DNA of 64,000 bases from Ophiobolus disseminans (taxonomy: Eukaryota > Ascomycota > Dothideomycetes > Pleosporales > Phaeosphaeriaceae): the NCBI GenBank assembly GCA_010093685.1, contig MU006236.1, positions 401,068 to 465,067 of the forward strand. The letters run 5' to 3'. The stretch's first letter is position 1, and each line of letters begins with the position of its first letter. Positions 12,205 to 22,987 of this stretch are shown one piece after another. A model generated the notes under the pieces. That model was not told the origin of the DNA, ran no database searches, and saw only the letters and a list, made by a program, of their open reading frames with translations. A program made the position numbers and the translations under genes.

Positions 12205-13321
12205 ATGAGACACTCTTCTACCATCCTGTTCATGGCTGCATCCAGCTCCCTTGTATCCGCTTCAGTGATCCCTCCTCAGCCTGAGACCAAAAATCTGCAA
12301 GCGCGAGGGGACTACGGTACCGGAAACGGTCTTTCTGCTAAAGACGCCCAATGGATCAACATCGACTGTAGCAAGGCCCCGGCTCACTGTAACATCAACT
12401 GCTACGGTATCCTTTTCAGAGGGGAGCCAAACCCCGTCACCTACAGCGGAGGAGATAGTGCAAGGCACCGAGAGGAGTCTGGCTTCTCTTCTAGGCTGTA
12501 TCGTGCCGCGGACGCGGTACGAAGGACTTGGGGCATTTTCATAAGGGATCAGGTTTTAGTCGTCACCGGTCGCAGCGCAGAGGAGTCCGTTATGGCCAAC
12601 ACAAGACAAGCTGGGAATGGGGAGCATATCTACCCGACTGTCGCCACAGAAAATTCGTGTGAGTAACGAGCTTCCTGTCGTTTCGATATCAACAGTACGC
12701 TGACTGGCGGGAGTGATTGGAACGCTGGTCGGTGGCCAAATCAAGCATTATAAGATTGATCAAGACCGATGGTACTTCAAGTGGTCAGTGATTTGTATGA
12801 ACGGAAATGTGGAGCAAACACTCACCTGGTTTCTAGGTTCACCAACTACGGAGTCGGTGCACCGTTGAACGACTACTGCCATGCCCTCCAAAGCGGTCGA
12901 AAGAACAACTGGGAGACTTACGACGATAGGCCAGGTGACCTAGATCACTCCATCTGCTTTGGAACAGCGGATGAAACTGATCCGGCAAGAACCGGTACGT
13001 AACGTAGATGTACGAACTGTATCTGAGACCAGCACTGACTTCGTACATCTACCTTAAGGAATGGTGCGGACGCAACAAGACTCACCCGATGGCCACGCGC
13101 ATTTCCACATGTTGGGCCCTGGTGACATGTGGACTGGTGCCAGGTGGGCCAATGGTGGCGGCTCAGGGGGATTGAAAGAGAAAAGGGAAGCCGAGGTGAA
13201 TGTTACGCAGGCGGATGTTGGAGAGCTTGTGTCAGCCCGGAGCGAAGGGAAGAGGAGCGCTGATGAAGAGAAGTGGGTCGCTGAATCGATCGCGCATGGA
13301 CTCAGCACCTACACAGGATAG
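12205..13321 (+). CDS. Secreted protein, 314 aa, possibly NucA/NucB-like nuclease fold
   Basis: Exons 12205-12658, 12714-12783, 12837-12994 and 13059-13321 join in frame (945 nt). The donors are GTGAGT, GTCAGT and GTACGT, and branch-like CTGAC or CTCAC precedes each acceptor. The signal peptide spans about residues 1-20. The next part (DCSKAPAHCNINCYGI, then MANTRQAGNGEH and ENSLIGTLVGGQIKHYK) resembles the layout of fungal NucA/NucB-type secreted nucleases. The usual CDEYP box would align to AEESV, so catalysis is doubtful. The C-terminus has a Gly-rich spacer and a charged tail with Lys-Arg sites. Family assignment is tentative; secretion is well supported. Confidence 0.78.
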
Positions 13322-13500
13322 ATCGGATGGAATGGCTTAGAGGTGTCGTTAGGATTCGTAAATTGTCGCTCGCTTCATGTCTCAGCAGGTTAGGTTTCAT
13401 AGTGTCAATTCCGTACATATTTGCTTCCAATGAGCTACATTCTGGGAATTGGCGAATTACAATCTCCGTGAGACGTTGCCCACGGCAGCTCCCGGTTCTA
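13322..13500. other. Unique sequence ending at the TA target of the large Tc1/mariner insertion
   Basis: No gene is seen. The last two bases (TA, 13499-13500) form the left target-site duplication of the element that starts at 13501; the matching TA is at 24333-24334. Confidence 0.6.
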
Positions 13501-13689
13501 CGAAGGAGCTAGTATTGGGTCATGCACCGCACTGACCACCCCCCCAACACAAATGTGATCGCGCATCAAAGCTTAGTGCGCTGCCTCACAAAATCGATGC
13601 TTTGCAATACAACCACATAACTTATTAAGCTGAGATTAATAGAGCTATTCAATTATATACTGCTGCCACTATCCTGAGATTTTCTAGTA

Positions 13690-13736
13690 TTGAGTTAACC
13701 GTGAAAGTTGTTGTTTCCGCTATGTTTGATAATGCG
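13690..13736 (-). pseudogene. C-terminal tail of the outer Tc1/mariner transposase
   Basis: Read on the reverse strand, 13736-13690 encodes the last residues of the transposase up to a TAA stop. Joined to the end of the forward segment at 20963 with one copy of the 8-bp duplication CGCATTAT, it gives VVRRIIKHSGNNNFHG then stop. The tail is now separated from its parent segment by MITE 1 and the inversion. Confidence 0.75.
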
Positions 13737-14128
13737 TAGGCTGGTAAAAAGGGTTGAGGTACCCAGCAGTGGGTATAGGTTGGGTTGGGGTCGCACAGGC
13801 CTTGAGGTATTAGTTGGGTTGAGGTTGCACGGACCTGTAGCTGTGGTTGGGTTGTGGTAGCTCTAGCGCGGGTAGAGGTTGGGGTTGTATTATGTCAGAC
13901 CCAGACAGGGGTATAGCCAATTATGTATGTGATAATCAGCTGTAATAAGCAGCCTGATTGGCTTAAAATTATGTCTGTGCGACCCAACCTCAACCTAAGG
14001 CCCGTGCGACCTGGACCCAACCTATACCCAGTACTAGCGCAAAAAAAATGGGTTGGGGTTGGGTCACGGCTGAGGTATTACGTAAGGCAACCCAACCCCA
14101 ACCCAACCTATACCCTTTTACCAGCCTA
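13737..14128 (+). mobile_element. 392-bp hAT-type MITE, copy 1
   Basis: It begins TAGGCTGGTAAAAAGGG and ends CCCTTTTACCAGCCTA, an inverted repeat of about 16 bp. The interior is full of CCCAACC/GGTTGGG motifs. Left flank 13729-13736 is ATAATGCG and right flank 14129-14136 is GCTAAACA, so it has no matching duplication of its own. The partner flanks are at MITE 2. The 68-codon ORF inside (13923-14129) is conserved between copies only because the DNA is. Confidence 0.92.
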
Positions 14129-14266
14129 GCTAAACAGCAGCGCGAGCGTTTTAAGTAGGCGCTTGCCTACAACTCTAATAAATATAAGTATAGAGATAGC
14201 AAGAGATTCGATTTTACTAAGGTTGTGTTTACTAACGAGACGCGGCATATAGAGAGTGTAGTGTAA

Positions 14267-14625
14267 TGTAAGAGGTTAGACCTCTGCTATCCTTAGTGGA
14301 GTCACTTCGGTTCAATAGAAGAGCCTGGAACATCATGGAATGTCCTAGAACATCATAGAATGTCCTAGAACATCATGGAATGTCCTAGAACATTATGGAA
14401 TGTCCTAGAGTGTTATGGAATGTCCTAGAATGTCACAGAATGTCCGGGAACTAGCTAGAACAAGATATGTTCTTCTAACAGCTGACAAATGCTGAGGTAA
14501 GTAGATACTTCCAGAAGCTAGCAGTCTGCTATAAAGTCAGCCTGCTCTCTAGCTCTAGATAGACTCCATCGAATTCATCACGGTTAAACCTAGCCTTTCT
14601 GCAGTCTTCTGCCTAGCCCCTTACA
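14267..14625 (+). repeat. 5' LTR of Gypsy copy 2 (359 bp)
   Basis: It starts TGTAAGAGG and ends CCCCTTACA. It contains several tandem copies of a 20-bp unit of the GGAATGTCCTAGAACATCAT type (about 14320-14450). A CTATAAAGTCAG sequence near 14530 is a plausible TATA element. Confidence 0.93.
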
Positions 14626-14825
14626 TTTGAATTCAATTAACTACTTGAGTAGCTAGTGTGGCCATCCCCTAGTGCTCTATAACGGAATTGCGAGAGCAAT
14701 ACAACGGAACAATTGCGAGAGCAATACAACAGAACAATTGCGAGAGTAATACAACAGAATACAAGGACGCCACTATAGGGACCTCTACGGTTGAACACCT
14801 GCCTAAGCACATAACGTAAACATTA

Positions 14826-15053
14826 GACATCAACGGAATTATTAGGCATTAACAGAATTATCGGGCATCAACAGAATCATCGGGCATCAACGGAATTATT
14901 AGACATTAACAGAATCATCGGGCATTAACGGAATTATTAGACATCAACGGAATTATTAGGCATTAACAGAATTATTAGACATCAACAGAATCATTAGGCA
15001 TTAACGGAATCATTGGACATCAACGGAATTATTGGACATCAACGGAATTATTG
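14826..15053 (+). repeat. Twelve-copy 19-bp minisatellite in the Gypsy leader
   Basis: Twelve consecutive 19-bp units of the form GACATCAACGGAATTATTA, with a few alternating variants, are followed by a degenerate partial copy. Just upstream (about 14690-14762) are three looser repeats of about 27 bp containing CAATTGCGAGAGCAATAC. Both arrays lie between the 5' LTR and gag, so they are in the presumed leader RNA. Confidence 0.9.
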
Positions 15054-15119
15054 GACATTACTAGAATCACTAGAATTACTAGAATTGACTAGACACAATA
15101 GAACATACTATAGAAGAAC

Positions 15120-18100
15120 CTAAGCAAATAGCCAACAGCAGCAATGCTGCAAATGCTCCTCTAACTATAGAACAAACCTTCTACGCCTTCATGCAGTAGA
15201 TAGTGCAAGGCAACGCTATTAACTAGCAAACCCTGCAAGGACTCTAGAATATCCTGCAAGGCATTAACACACCGCAGCCTAAAAAGAGAAAGGAGAAGCT
15301 GCTACAGCTCTCAGAGTTTAATAGCACCCGCTCTAAATAGGCTAGATAGGAGATTAAGGCAAAGAACAAGATAAAGACAGATAGCAGGATCATTAGGTTA
15401 GACATAGACTAGCTGCGCTACATCTTTGCAAGACTACGCAGCAATGCCTGCAACATGTGCTTAGCCTTTGTTAGGGCTAAGGAGGAGGAAGAGAGTGGTT
15501 TAGGTATGCAATTGCTAGAATACCTAGCTGGCACCTACAGCGACCCCAATCTGCAGAAAAAAGCTCTCTCTAATGTCTACTTAATTAAGCAGAAGGCACA
15601 TAAGTCTTTTGCCCGCTTTCTGCTACGCTTTAAGACTAAGCTAGCAAATGCTAGAGCATTGTCATTTAATAACACTATTAAGATTTTACTCCTAGAAAAC
15701 GCTATTAGCTACGCTATGCAGGAGAGACTTATTAGTGTCTTTCTACTTCTAATTAAGTATAGCGCTTTCACCTCTCTACTTTAAACTATAGGGTTAAGGC
15801 TGGACGCTATTAAGACACTATAGAGACCCTAACCTTACGCTTAACGCCACGCGCAGCAAAACAATAGTATGGATTAGGAGCCTACACTTGTTTATGCTGC
15901 TCAATCCCTAGGAAATCAACGCGCTAAGTGGGTGAGCAAGGATAAGATTTAGAGACGCAGGAACAACCGCTTGTGTATACGCTGTAGAGCTTCTAGATAT
16001 ATTATTAGCTCCTGTTAGTATGCCCCTACACGTCGCCCTTCTTCTACCACTGTTGCAACTACAAAGATTGCAGAGATGCTACAGCTAGAAGAGGAGGATA
16101 CTAAGTCGGAAAAAGAGTAGCTTCTGCTTAAAGTCACTAGCAGGAGCACAAGGAGAAGGCTTTGAGGATAAAGCAAAACTAGCGCTTATTTCAGCCCTAC
16201 ATGAAAGCAAAACCAATTACTGTACATATGCTTATTAATTACACTCACTACGCATCTACAATACTAGATTCTAGTTGCTTAACATATGCTCTAGTGAGCG
16301 CCTACTTTGCCCGGAAAGCCAAACTCTAGTGCATTAATTTACCTACTCTAAGGACCCTCTAAGGAGTAGAAGGAACTGGAACTATTAGGCAAGCTTGCTA
16401 CTTTATATACGATATTAAAGGATACACACGCACAGAATAGGGATACATAATAGAGAACACTTACCTTAGTTTTGATATCTTGCTTAGACGCTCCTAGTTT
16501 AACAGACACAATGTTACTATTGCACTAGCAAAGAAGTTAATCTTTATCTACTTAGAAAGGACCCGTATCCGCCTCCGCAGCAAGAAAGGAGAACTACCTC
16601 CTACACTAACAGTCTAGGAGATCTCTGCAGTAGCTATGCAGAGATATATTTAAGCATCTAAGAAAGATAAGTCTGTTAGTGTATTTGCTGCCTCTATAGC
16701 AGACATCTAGAAGGCTTTAGCTCCTAAAGCACAATTAAGCTTAGAGCAGATCAAAGACCTCCTACCACTAAGCTACCGCTACTAGCTGCTAGTCTTTGAT
16801 CTAAACTAAGCTGCTAAGCTCTCTCTACACCGCCCTAGAGTAGACCACTATATTAAGCTTATTAAAGAAGATAGAAAGAGTCCGCAAATACTATAGAGCC
16901 CTCTCTATAATATGTCTAGAGATAAGTTACTAGTGCTCCGCAAAGAACTTACATCACTGCTAGACAAGGGATTTATTAGAGTTAGCAGCTCTTCTGCTGC
17001 AGCCCTAGTTCTCTTTGCAAAGAAACTAGGAGGAGGCCTACGCATGTGCATTGATTACCGCGCTCTTAATGCTATTACTAAGAAGAACAGATACCCTCTG
17101 CCTCTTATCTATAAGACATTAAACAACATCTGCAAGGCTAAGTGGTATACTAAACTAGATGTTATTGCAGCCTTTTACAAGATACGCATTCAAGAAGGAG
17201 ACGAATAGCTTACTGCTTTCTAGACCCGCTTTGGACTTTATGAATAGCTTGTCACTCCTTTTGGCATGGTTAGCTCTCCTAGCACCTTTTAGCGCTATAT
17301 AAATTGGGTTTTACGTCGCTTCCTAGATAACTTTGTATCTGCTTACCTAGATAATGTTCTAATATACATTAATAGCTCACTTTAAGAACACCGCATCTAT
17401 GTTAACAAAGTCCTAGACGCTCTTAAGGATGCTGGCCTTTAACTAGACATTAATAAATGCGAATTTGAGGTCAAGACTACTAAGTACCTAGGTTTTATTA
17501 TCGATGCAGAAAATAGACTGTGCATAGACCCTAAGAAGATTAAAGCTATNNNNNNNNNNNNNNNNNNNNNNNNNNNNNNNNNNNNNNNNNNNNNNNNNNN
17601 NNNNNNNNNNNNNNNNNNNNNNNNNNNNNNNNNNNNNNNNNNNNNNNNNNNNNNNNNNNNNNNNNNNNNNNNNNNNNNNNNNNNNNNNNNNNNNNNNNNN
17701 NNNNNNNNNNNNNNNNNNNNNNNNNNNNNNNNNNNNNNNNNNNNNNNNNNNNNNNNNNNNNNNNNNNNNNNNNNNNNNNNNNNNNNNNNNNNNNNNNNNN
17801 NNNNNNNNNNNNNNNNNNNNNNNNNNNNNNNNNNNNNNNNNNNNNNNNNNNNNNNNNNNNNNNNNNNNNNNNNNNNNNNNNNNNNNNNNNNNNNNNNNNN
17901 NNNNNNNNNNNNNNNNNNNNNNNNNNNNNNNNNNNNNNNNNNNNNNNNNNNNNNNNNNNNNNNNNNNNNNNNNNNNNNNNNNNNNNNNNNNNNNNNNNNN
18001 NNNNNNNNNNNNNNNNNNNNNNNNNNNNNNNNNNNNNNNNNNNNNNNNNNNNNNNNNNNNNNNNNNNNNNNNNNNNNNNNNNNNNNNNNNNNNNNNNNNN

Positions 18101-19880
18101 NNNNNNNNNNNNNNNNNNNNNNNNNNNNNNNNNNNNNNNNNNNNNNNNNNNNNNNNNNNNNNNNNNNNNNNNNNNNNNNNNNNNNNNNNNNNNNNNNNNN
18201 NNNNNNNNNNNNNNNNNNNNNNNNNNNNNNNNNNNNNNNNNNNNNNNNNNNNNNNNNNNNNNNNNNNNNNNNNNNNNNNNNNNNNNNNNNNNNNNNNNNN
18301 NNNNNNNNNNNNNNNNNNNNNNNNNNNNNNNNNNNNNNNNNNNNNNNNNNNNNNNNNNNNNNNCTAGATAGAGAACGACGCTTTCTAGTACACCTAGGAC
18401 TAAAGGCCTTAATAGCAGAATGCTATGTTAAAGGCAACACGCTTCTGCACTACCGCAACCAGAAATAGGTTCCTGCTCTTAAACTACTGCGCACAAGACT
18501 TATCTATAAAACTTATGCTTTACTAGCTACTAGTTACCTAGGAAGGGAAGGGACATACAAGATCCTAGCAAGAGACTACTTCTAGCCTAGCATGTCTAAT
18601 AATATACGCCGCTTTGTTAGGAACTACAACACCTATAGACGTGTTAAACTATAGCGAGATAGGCTGCAAGGGTTTCTAAAACCACTCCCCCTTCCTAAGA
18701 GGATCTAGAAAGAAATCTCTATAGACTTTATTAAAGGACTTCTAGAAAGCAATAGTTGCACAACACTCCTTATGGTTATAGACTAGCTTAGTAAAGATGT
18801 AGTTCTTATTCCCTTAAAAAACACTACAGCAGAAACACTTGCTGCTAACTTCCTGCGCTATGTAGTTGCCTATTATTAGCTGCCTAATGCTATTGTGTTA
18901 GACCGTGGTACCCAATTTACTAGCTATTTCTAGGCTATCCTGACAAAGATAATAAACATTACCTGCTAGTTATCTACAGCATGGCACCCGCAGACTAATA
19001 GGTCTACTAAGCGCATAAACAGCACTATTAAAGCCTATCTACGTGCTTACATCAACTAGGCACAAACTAATTAGGTAGACCTTCTTCTAATAGCCTTAAT
19101 TGCTATTAAGGGACGTGAAGCAAGGTCAATAAGAGTCTCCCTCTTCTTCCTACAACATAGCTATAATGTTAACCCTGTCTAACTAAACATCTCTTAAGGA
19201 CTAGATCTAGAAGAACTAGAAACACGTGTGCTGCCTAATTATGTTAAGGCTAAGGCTATTGTTGAAAAGCTTAAGCAAGCCTTTAATATAGCGCAGACTA
19301 TAATAGCTGAGGCTTAACAAGAACAGGAGCATTAGGCAAACTAGAAAAGACATAAGCAGCCTAACCTTAGAGTTAATAACAAGGTCTAGCTTTCTTACTA
19401 GAAACAGCTCTCTAATAGCCGTCTAAACCGGAAACTAGACTAGAAGAATGCCAAATACACAGTCATTAAGGTCATCAACCTACACTCAGTTAGGCTTAAC
19501 ACACTACTAGGCATCTACAATGTCTTCTACATTAACCGCCTAAGGCTAGCTTCCTTAGATCCCTTCCCTAGCCAGCCTAATAATAACACTCAACTAGCAC
19601 CTGTCCTAGTTAATAGAGAACTAGAATTAGAAGTGGAACAGATTATAGCTGAAGTGACCTATAGGAATAGGCTGTTCTTTAAGGTTAAATAGACTGGATA
19701 TGCCCTTACAACCTTTGAGCTAGTGGAAAATCTTAAAGATAACACTGCCTTAGATGAGTGGGAAGCCTTCACTGCTCTATACCGCAATCAACACTCTAAA
19801 CAGCTTCTAGCTGGATTTAGGAGAGGTGATAAAGAGCAGTACTTCAGACATAACACTGCTGTACATAGATTGGAGAGGGG
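15120..19880 (+). pseudogene. RIP-decayed gag-pol of Gypsy copy 2
   Basis: The gag region includes an intact stretch at 15455-15784. A zinc knuckle near 15970 reads CIRCRASRYIISSC, with Tyr where His is expected. Reverse transcriptase starts near 16912 with RMCIDYRALNAITKKNRYPLPLI and KLDVIAAFYKIRI; its active site reads AYLDNVLIY near 17345, where Y-[LI]-D-D is expected, so a catalytic Asp is lost. The integrase core (LDRGTQFTSYF) is near 18900, and a chromodomain-like end is near 19640-19770. Numerous TAG and some TAA stops replace Trp and Gln. Part of RNase H/integrase is missing in the N run. Confidence 0.9.
17550..18363. other. Assembly gap (814 N)
   Basis: A run of N lies inside the Gypsy pol region between reverse transcriptase and integrase. 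It is probably a scaffolding gap at a repeat; its true length may differ from 814. Confidence 0.99.
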
Positions 19881-19886
19881 GGGTAA

Positions 19887-20265
19887 TGTAAGAGGTTAGA
19901 CCTCTGCTATCCTTAGTGGAGTCACTTCGGTTCAATAGAAGAGCCTAGAACATTATGGAATGTCCTAGAACATTATGGAATGTCCTAGAACATCATGGAA
20001 TGTCCTAGAACATCATGGAATGTCCTAGAACATTATAGAATGTCCTAGAGTGTCATGGAATGTCCTGGAATGTCACAGAATGTCCGGGAACTAGCTAGAA
20101 CAAGATATGTTCTTCTAACAGCTAACAAATGCTGAGGTAAGTAGATACTTCTAGAAGCTAGCAGTCTGCTATAAAGTCAGCCTGCTCTCTGGCTCTAGAT
20201 AGACTCTATCGAATTCATCACGGTTAAACCTAGCCTTTCTGCAGTCTTCTGCCTAGCCCCTTACA
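19887..20265 (+). repeat. 3' LTR of Gypsy copy 2 (379 bp)
   Basis: Same ends as the 5' LTR. It is 20 bp longer through one extra copy of the internal 20-bp unit. It is preceded by a G-rich polypurine tract. Confidence 0.93.
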
Positions 20266-20963
20266 TGTAAAGATAGCAAGCAGTACAATAAAGGACTAAA
20301 GAAAGACCGCAACCGCTGCGCTTATTGCTTACAATTCTACAGAGCCTTTTGTTACAACTATAAAGGTCCTTGCTACACCTATTTTAAAGAGACAGCGGCG
20401 CAAAAACAGTTAGCGGAGAAGGCGCTAGCGAAGGAGAATACACAGCGCAAGCGCGACAACAACATACTTTAAGGCAACGCGCGTAAGGCACTTGCAGTAC
20501 TAAATAAGAGCGATATTAATCACTATTACAACACTAGAAAGAAGTAATATTTACCCTCTTAGCATGACTACAAGCGCAGTAGGCGCAAGAATAGAGGTGT
20601 AGATAGGTATAGGCATCGCGAGCGTGCACTAAAGAGCATCACCCTATAGATTAATTCACTTAAAAAGAAGAGACTACGCTGTTTACTACTACAGAATAGA
20701 GCTTTAGCTTATAAATTATAAATAGCCCGCGATTACTGTACTGTAGAGCGCATAGAGCGCATGTGGTGGCCTAGCTACTCCCCTAACGTTAATGCATCTG
20801 AGTATGCCTAGCTATGGATACAACGTTATGTAACTTAGGATTTCACGCTAAGCTGCACAGAGGCCTAGTGCAAGCGACAGTAGAAGAAGGAGTAGGATGC
20901 GATACCTATAGAGGTGATAAATAAGTGGGTGTTAGGCATACTAGAGGTAGTGAGACGCATTAT

Positions 20964-21355
20964 TAGGCTGGTAAAAGGGTATAGGTTGGGTTAGGGTTGG
21001 GTTGCCTTACGTAATACCTCAGCCGTGACCCAACCCCAACCCATTTTTTTTGCGCTAGTACTGGGTATAGGTTGGGTCCAGGTCGCACGGGCCTTAGGTT
21101 GAGGTTGGGTCGCACAGACATAATTTTAAGCCAATTAGGCTGCTTATTACAGCTGATTATCACATACATAATTGGCTATACCCCTGTCTAGGTCTGACAT
21201 AATACAACCCCAACCTCTACCCCCGCTAGAGCTACTACAACCTAACCACAGCTACAGGTCCGTGCAACCTTAACCCAACCAATACCTTAAGGCCTGTGCA
21301 ACCCCAACCCAACCTATACCCACTGCTAGGTACCTCAACCCTTTTTACTAGCCTA
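20964..21355 (-). mobile_element. 392-bp hAT-type MITE, copy 2 (inverted relative to copy 1)
   Basis: It has the same length as copy 1 and is its reverse complement over the whole length with few substitutions. Left flank 20956-20963 is CGCATTAT and right flank 21356-21363 is TGTTTAGC. These are the reverse complements of the left and right flanks of copy 1, showing that the 8-bp duplications of two insertions were exchanged. Confidence 0.92.
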
Positions 21356-21849
21356 TGTTTAGCGTTGAGAGGTGGCTTCCAGCCTGGTCGCTAGCGCGCG
21401 TAACTAGCATTGTACATAATATTTTAGTAAAGCTCTACACTGAAATTTAGCAGGCTAGCATTTACAAAGTCTCTATCCTTAATAGCCTGCTAGCTCTCCT
21501 TCTTCTAGCTCTGTTTTGACGCGATTGTAAGCTCTACAACGCGCGCGCGTTGTTTATTGTTGAGTAGTCGCGGCGGGCCTCTCCTAGACGGAAATTCAAA
21601 GCAGCGAGCGTTAATTATAGTAGTGTTTAGTTTAGTTGCACGCTAGTTAACTCGCTGTACAGTTCTAGTAATTGTAGACTTGCTAGTGACGTTGGGGCCG
21701 AAAAGTTGTGCGCAATCGTTGTGTGATAAACTACCTGCGATGCACGCGCCTGCAATAAACGCGCGCTTAACCGCAGTTAGCTTACAACGCGATGTCTTTC
21801 TTAGCGGAGGCTTAACGCCCTTAGTGTTGATAGGCTTCCTGCGAGGCAT
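21356..21849 (-). pseudogene. N-terminal part of the outer Tc1/mariner transposase
   Basis: The start at 21849 gives MPRRKPINTKGVKPPLRK, then a helix-turn-helix-like segment (KRAFIAGACIAGSLSHNDCA... TSKSTITRTVQRV) typical of fungal Tc1/mariner transposases. It continues through TAG/TAA stops to RPGWKPPLNAK at the MITE 2 border. Removing the MITE and one copy of GCTAAACA joins it in frame to the forward segment at 14129 (PLNAKQQRERFK). Confidence 0.8.
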
Positions 21850-22581
21850 TTAGCGTTGAGATCGTAAAAAAATGTAGAGTTTTGGGAAAGATACGGTGGT
21901 GCATAATGTAGTGTTTACTATGGTATCCGGCATAAGTAGTGTTGGTGGTCTGCGCACGACAGGGGTTTTCTCCAGTAAATCAGAGTCTGCTAGAACCTTC
22001 TATTCGGCTGTATTGTACTAAAACCTCTGTATTTTAGTATTAAATACTGTGTTCTTTTGTCCTAGCCTTAGTAACGCGTCTTCCTAATTATTGCCCTTTA
22101 TTATAGCCTCTTTATCCCCACCGCTGTCACCACAACGTCTATCTACACTACGCTACTAGTACCTCTCTCGTAATAAGCGCCTATAGATACAGACTCTTAG
22201 CCTTGCTGGCTATACGCAGAAATTTATTACAGACCTGCTCTACATCTTAGAGAGATAGGTTCGCTACGCCCTTAACGCTGAACGCCTTACGCTAAGAAAA
22301 CAAACAGGCCGCTCTTAACATCTAAGCAATGCTTAGGTTGACGAGCTTGTAGCCTACGTACGGCAGTCGCGATCAACCCGACAGATAAGCTTCCTACAGC
22401 TAGCTACAGGCCCCTTTTCCTACTGGCATGTTAGTGAGTATGTAATACGATATGCTCTTCGAAGCAGAGAGTATACACGCTGTATAGCTTAAACTAAACC
22501 TCCTCTTACTAAGGCTAATAAACAGATACAGCGCAAGTAGGTAGAAGCTTATGTTTCCTAGACCTTTAAGTAGTAGTGTAG

Positions 22582-22658
22582 TGTCAGACTATCAGCTATC
22601 AGCTATATCAACCTTCATGCTACAACTGCAAGAAGGTCGGCCTTTTTGTAGTTCTACA
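22582..22658 (+). repeat. 5' LTR of the TRIM-like element (77 bp)
   Basis: It begins TGTCAGACTATC and ends TAGTTCTACA, directly followed by a tRNA-like primer-binding sequence. Confidence 0.88.
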
Positions 22659-22927
22659 GTTATGAGCCCGGGATTCCGTCAAAATCCTCTGCAGCAACCA
22701 CACAAAGGATTGTTAGTTAGGTAGGTAACTATAAGCGATCCGCTAAGACACATCCTATCAACACCCTGCGTTCGAACCTCACACACAACACGGTTTTCAA
22801 GACTTTTCACCGCCTAAGAAAAAAACAAGTCGTTACGGCACTACGATCTCAAATCTAGTCGCTATCACCTGGAGATCATGCACAAACAATAACATGTCTC
22901 CGTCACTCACTTCGACCTGGGGGGGTG

Positions 22928-22987
22928 TGTTGCACGTTATATACCTTCAAGCTACAACAGCGAGAAGGTCGGCCTTTTTGCTTGCAA
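22928..22987 (+). repeat. Diverged internal LTR of the TRIM-like element (about 60 bp)
   Basis: It shares the core GAGAAGGTCGGCCTTTTTG-type block and the following GTTATAAGCCCGG primer-like sequence with the terminal LTRs. It is preceded by a G-rich tract (CCTGGGGGGGTG). It is shorter and more diverged than the ends. Confidence 0.75.

Larger units (their letters stand above)
14267..20265 (+). mobile_element. Full-length Ty3/Gypsy chromovirus (copy 2), TSD TGTAA
   Basis: The element is 5,999 bp with LTRs at both ends, flanked by the direct repeat TGTAA (14262-14266 and 20266-20270). The order is LTR, a leader with tandem repeats, gag, protease, reverse transcriptase, an assembly gap, integrase and chromodomain-like tail, a polypurine tract (AGAGGGGGGG, about 19874-19883) and LTR. 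A classical tRNA primer-binding site directly after the 5' LTR is not obvious. Many TAG stops show RIP. The LTRs are similar to each other except for one extra 20-bp internal repeat in the 3' copy. Confidence 0.95.
14129..20963 (+). pseudogene. Catalytic part of the outer Tc1/mariner transposase, inverted and split by a Gypsy element
   Basis: Reading 14129-14266 and then 20271-20963 in the forward direction gives the transposase core: KQQRERFK*ALAYN, then TKVVFTNET (first catalytic Asp region), and further on WWPSYSPNVNASEYA*LWIQRYVT (the third acidic region), with EVVRRI at the end. Stops are TAG at Trp/Gln positions plus at least one frame change across the Gypsy site. It is in opposite orientation to the N-terminal part at 21849. 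The Gypsy element occupies 14267-20265. It is not functional. Confidence 0.8.

Noticed and set aside
14320..20100. CRISPR-like arrays in the LTR and Gypsy leader repeats
   Set aside because: Units of 19-20 bp are directly adjacent with no unique spacers, in a eukaryotic retroelement; they are minisatellites.
13923..21169. Two nearly identical 68-codon ORFs (forward 13923-14129, reverse 21169-20963) as a conserved gene pair
   Set aside because: They lie wholly inside the two copies of the 392-bp MITE, and their likeness is that of the DNA repeat; the Pro/Asn-rich translation comes from CCCAACC repeats.
13737..21355. TA target duplication for the 392-bp MITEs
   Set aside because: TA does flank the GGCTGG core on both sides. 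The 8-bp repeats outside TAGGCTGG, and the restored coding frames, show that TA belongs to the element and the duplication is 8 bp.
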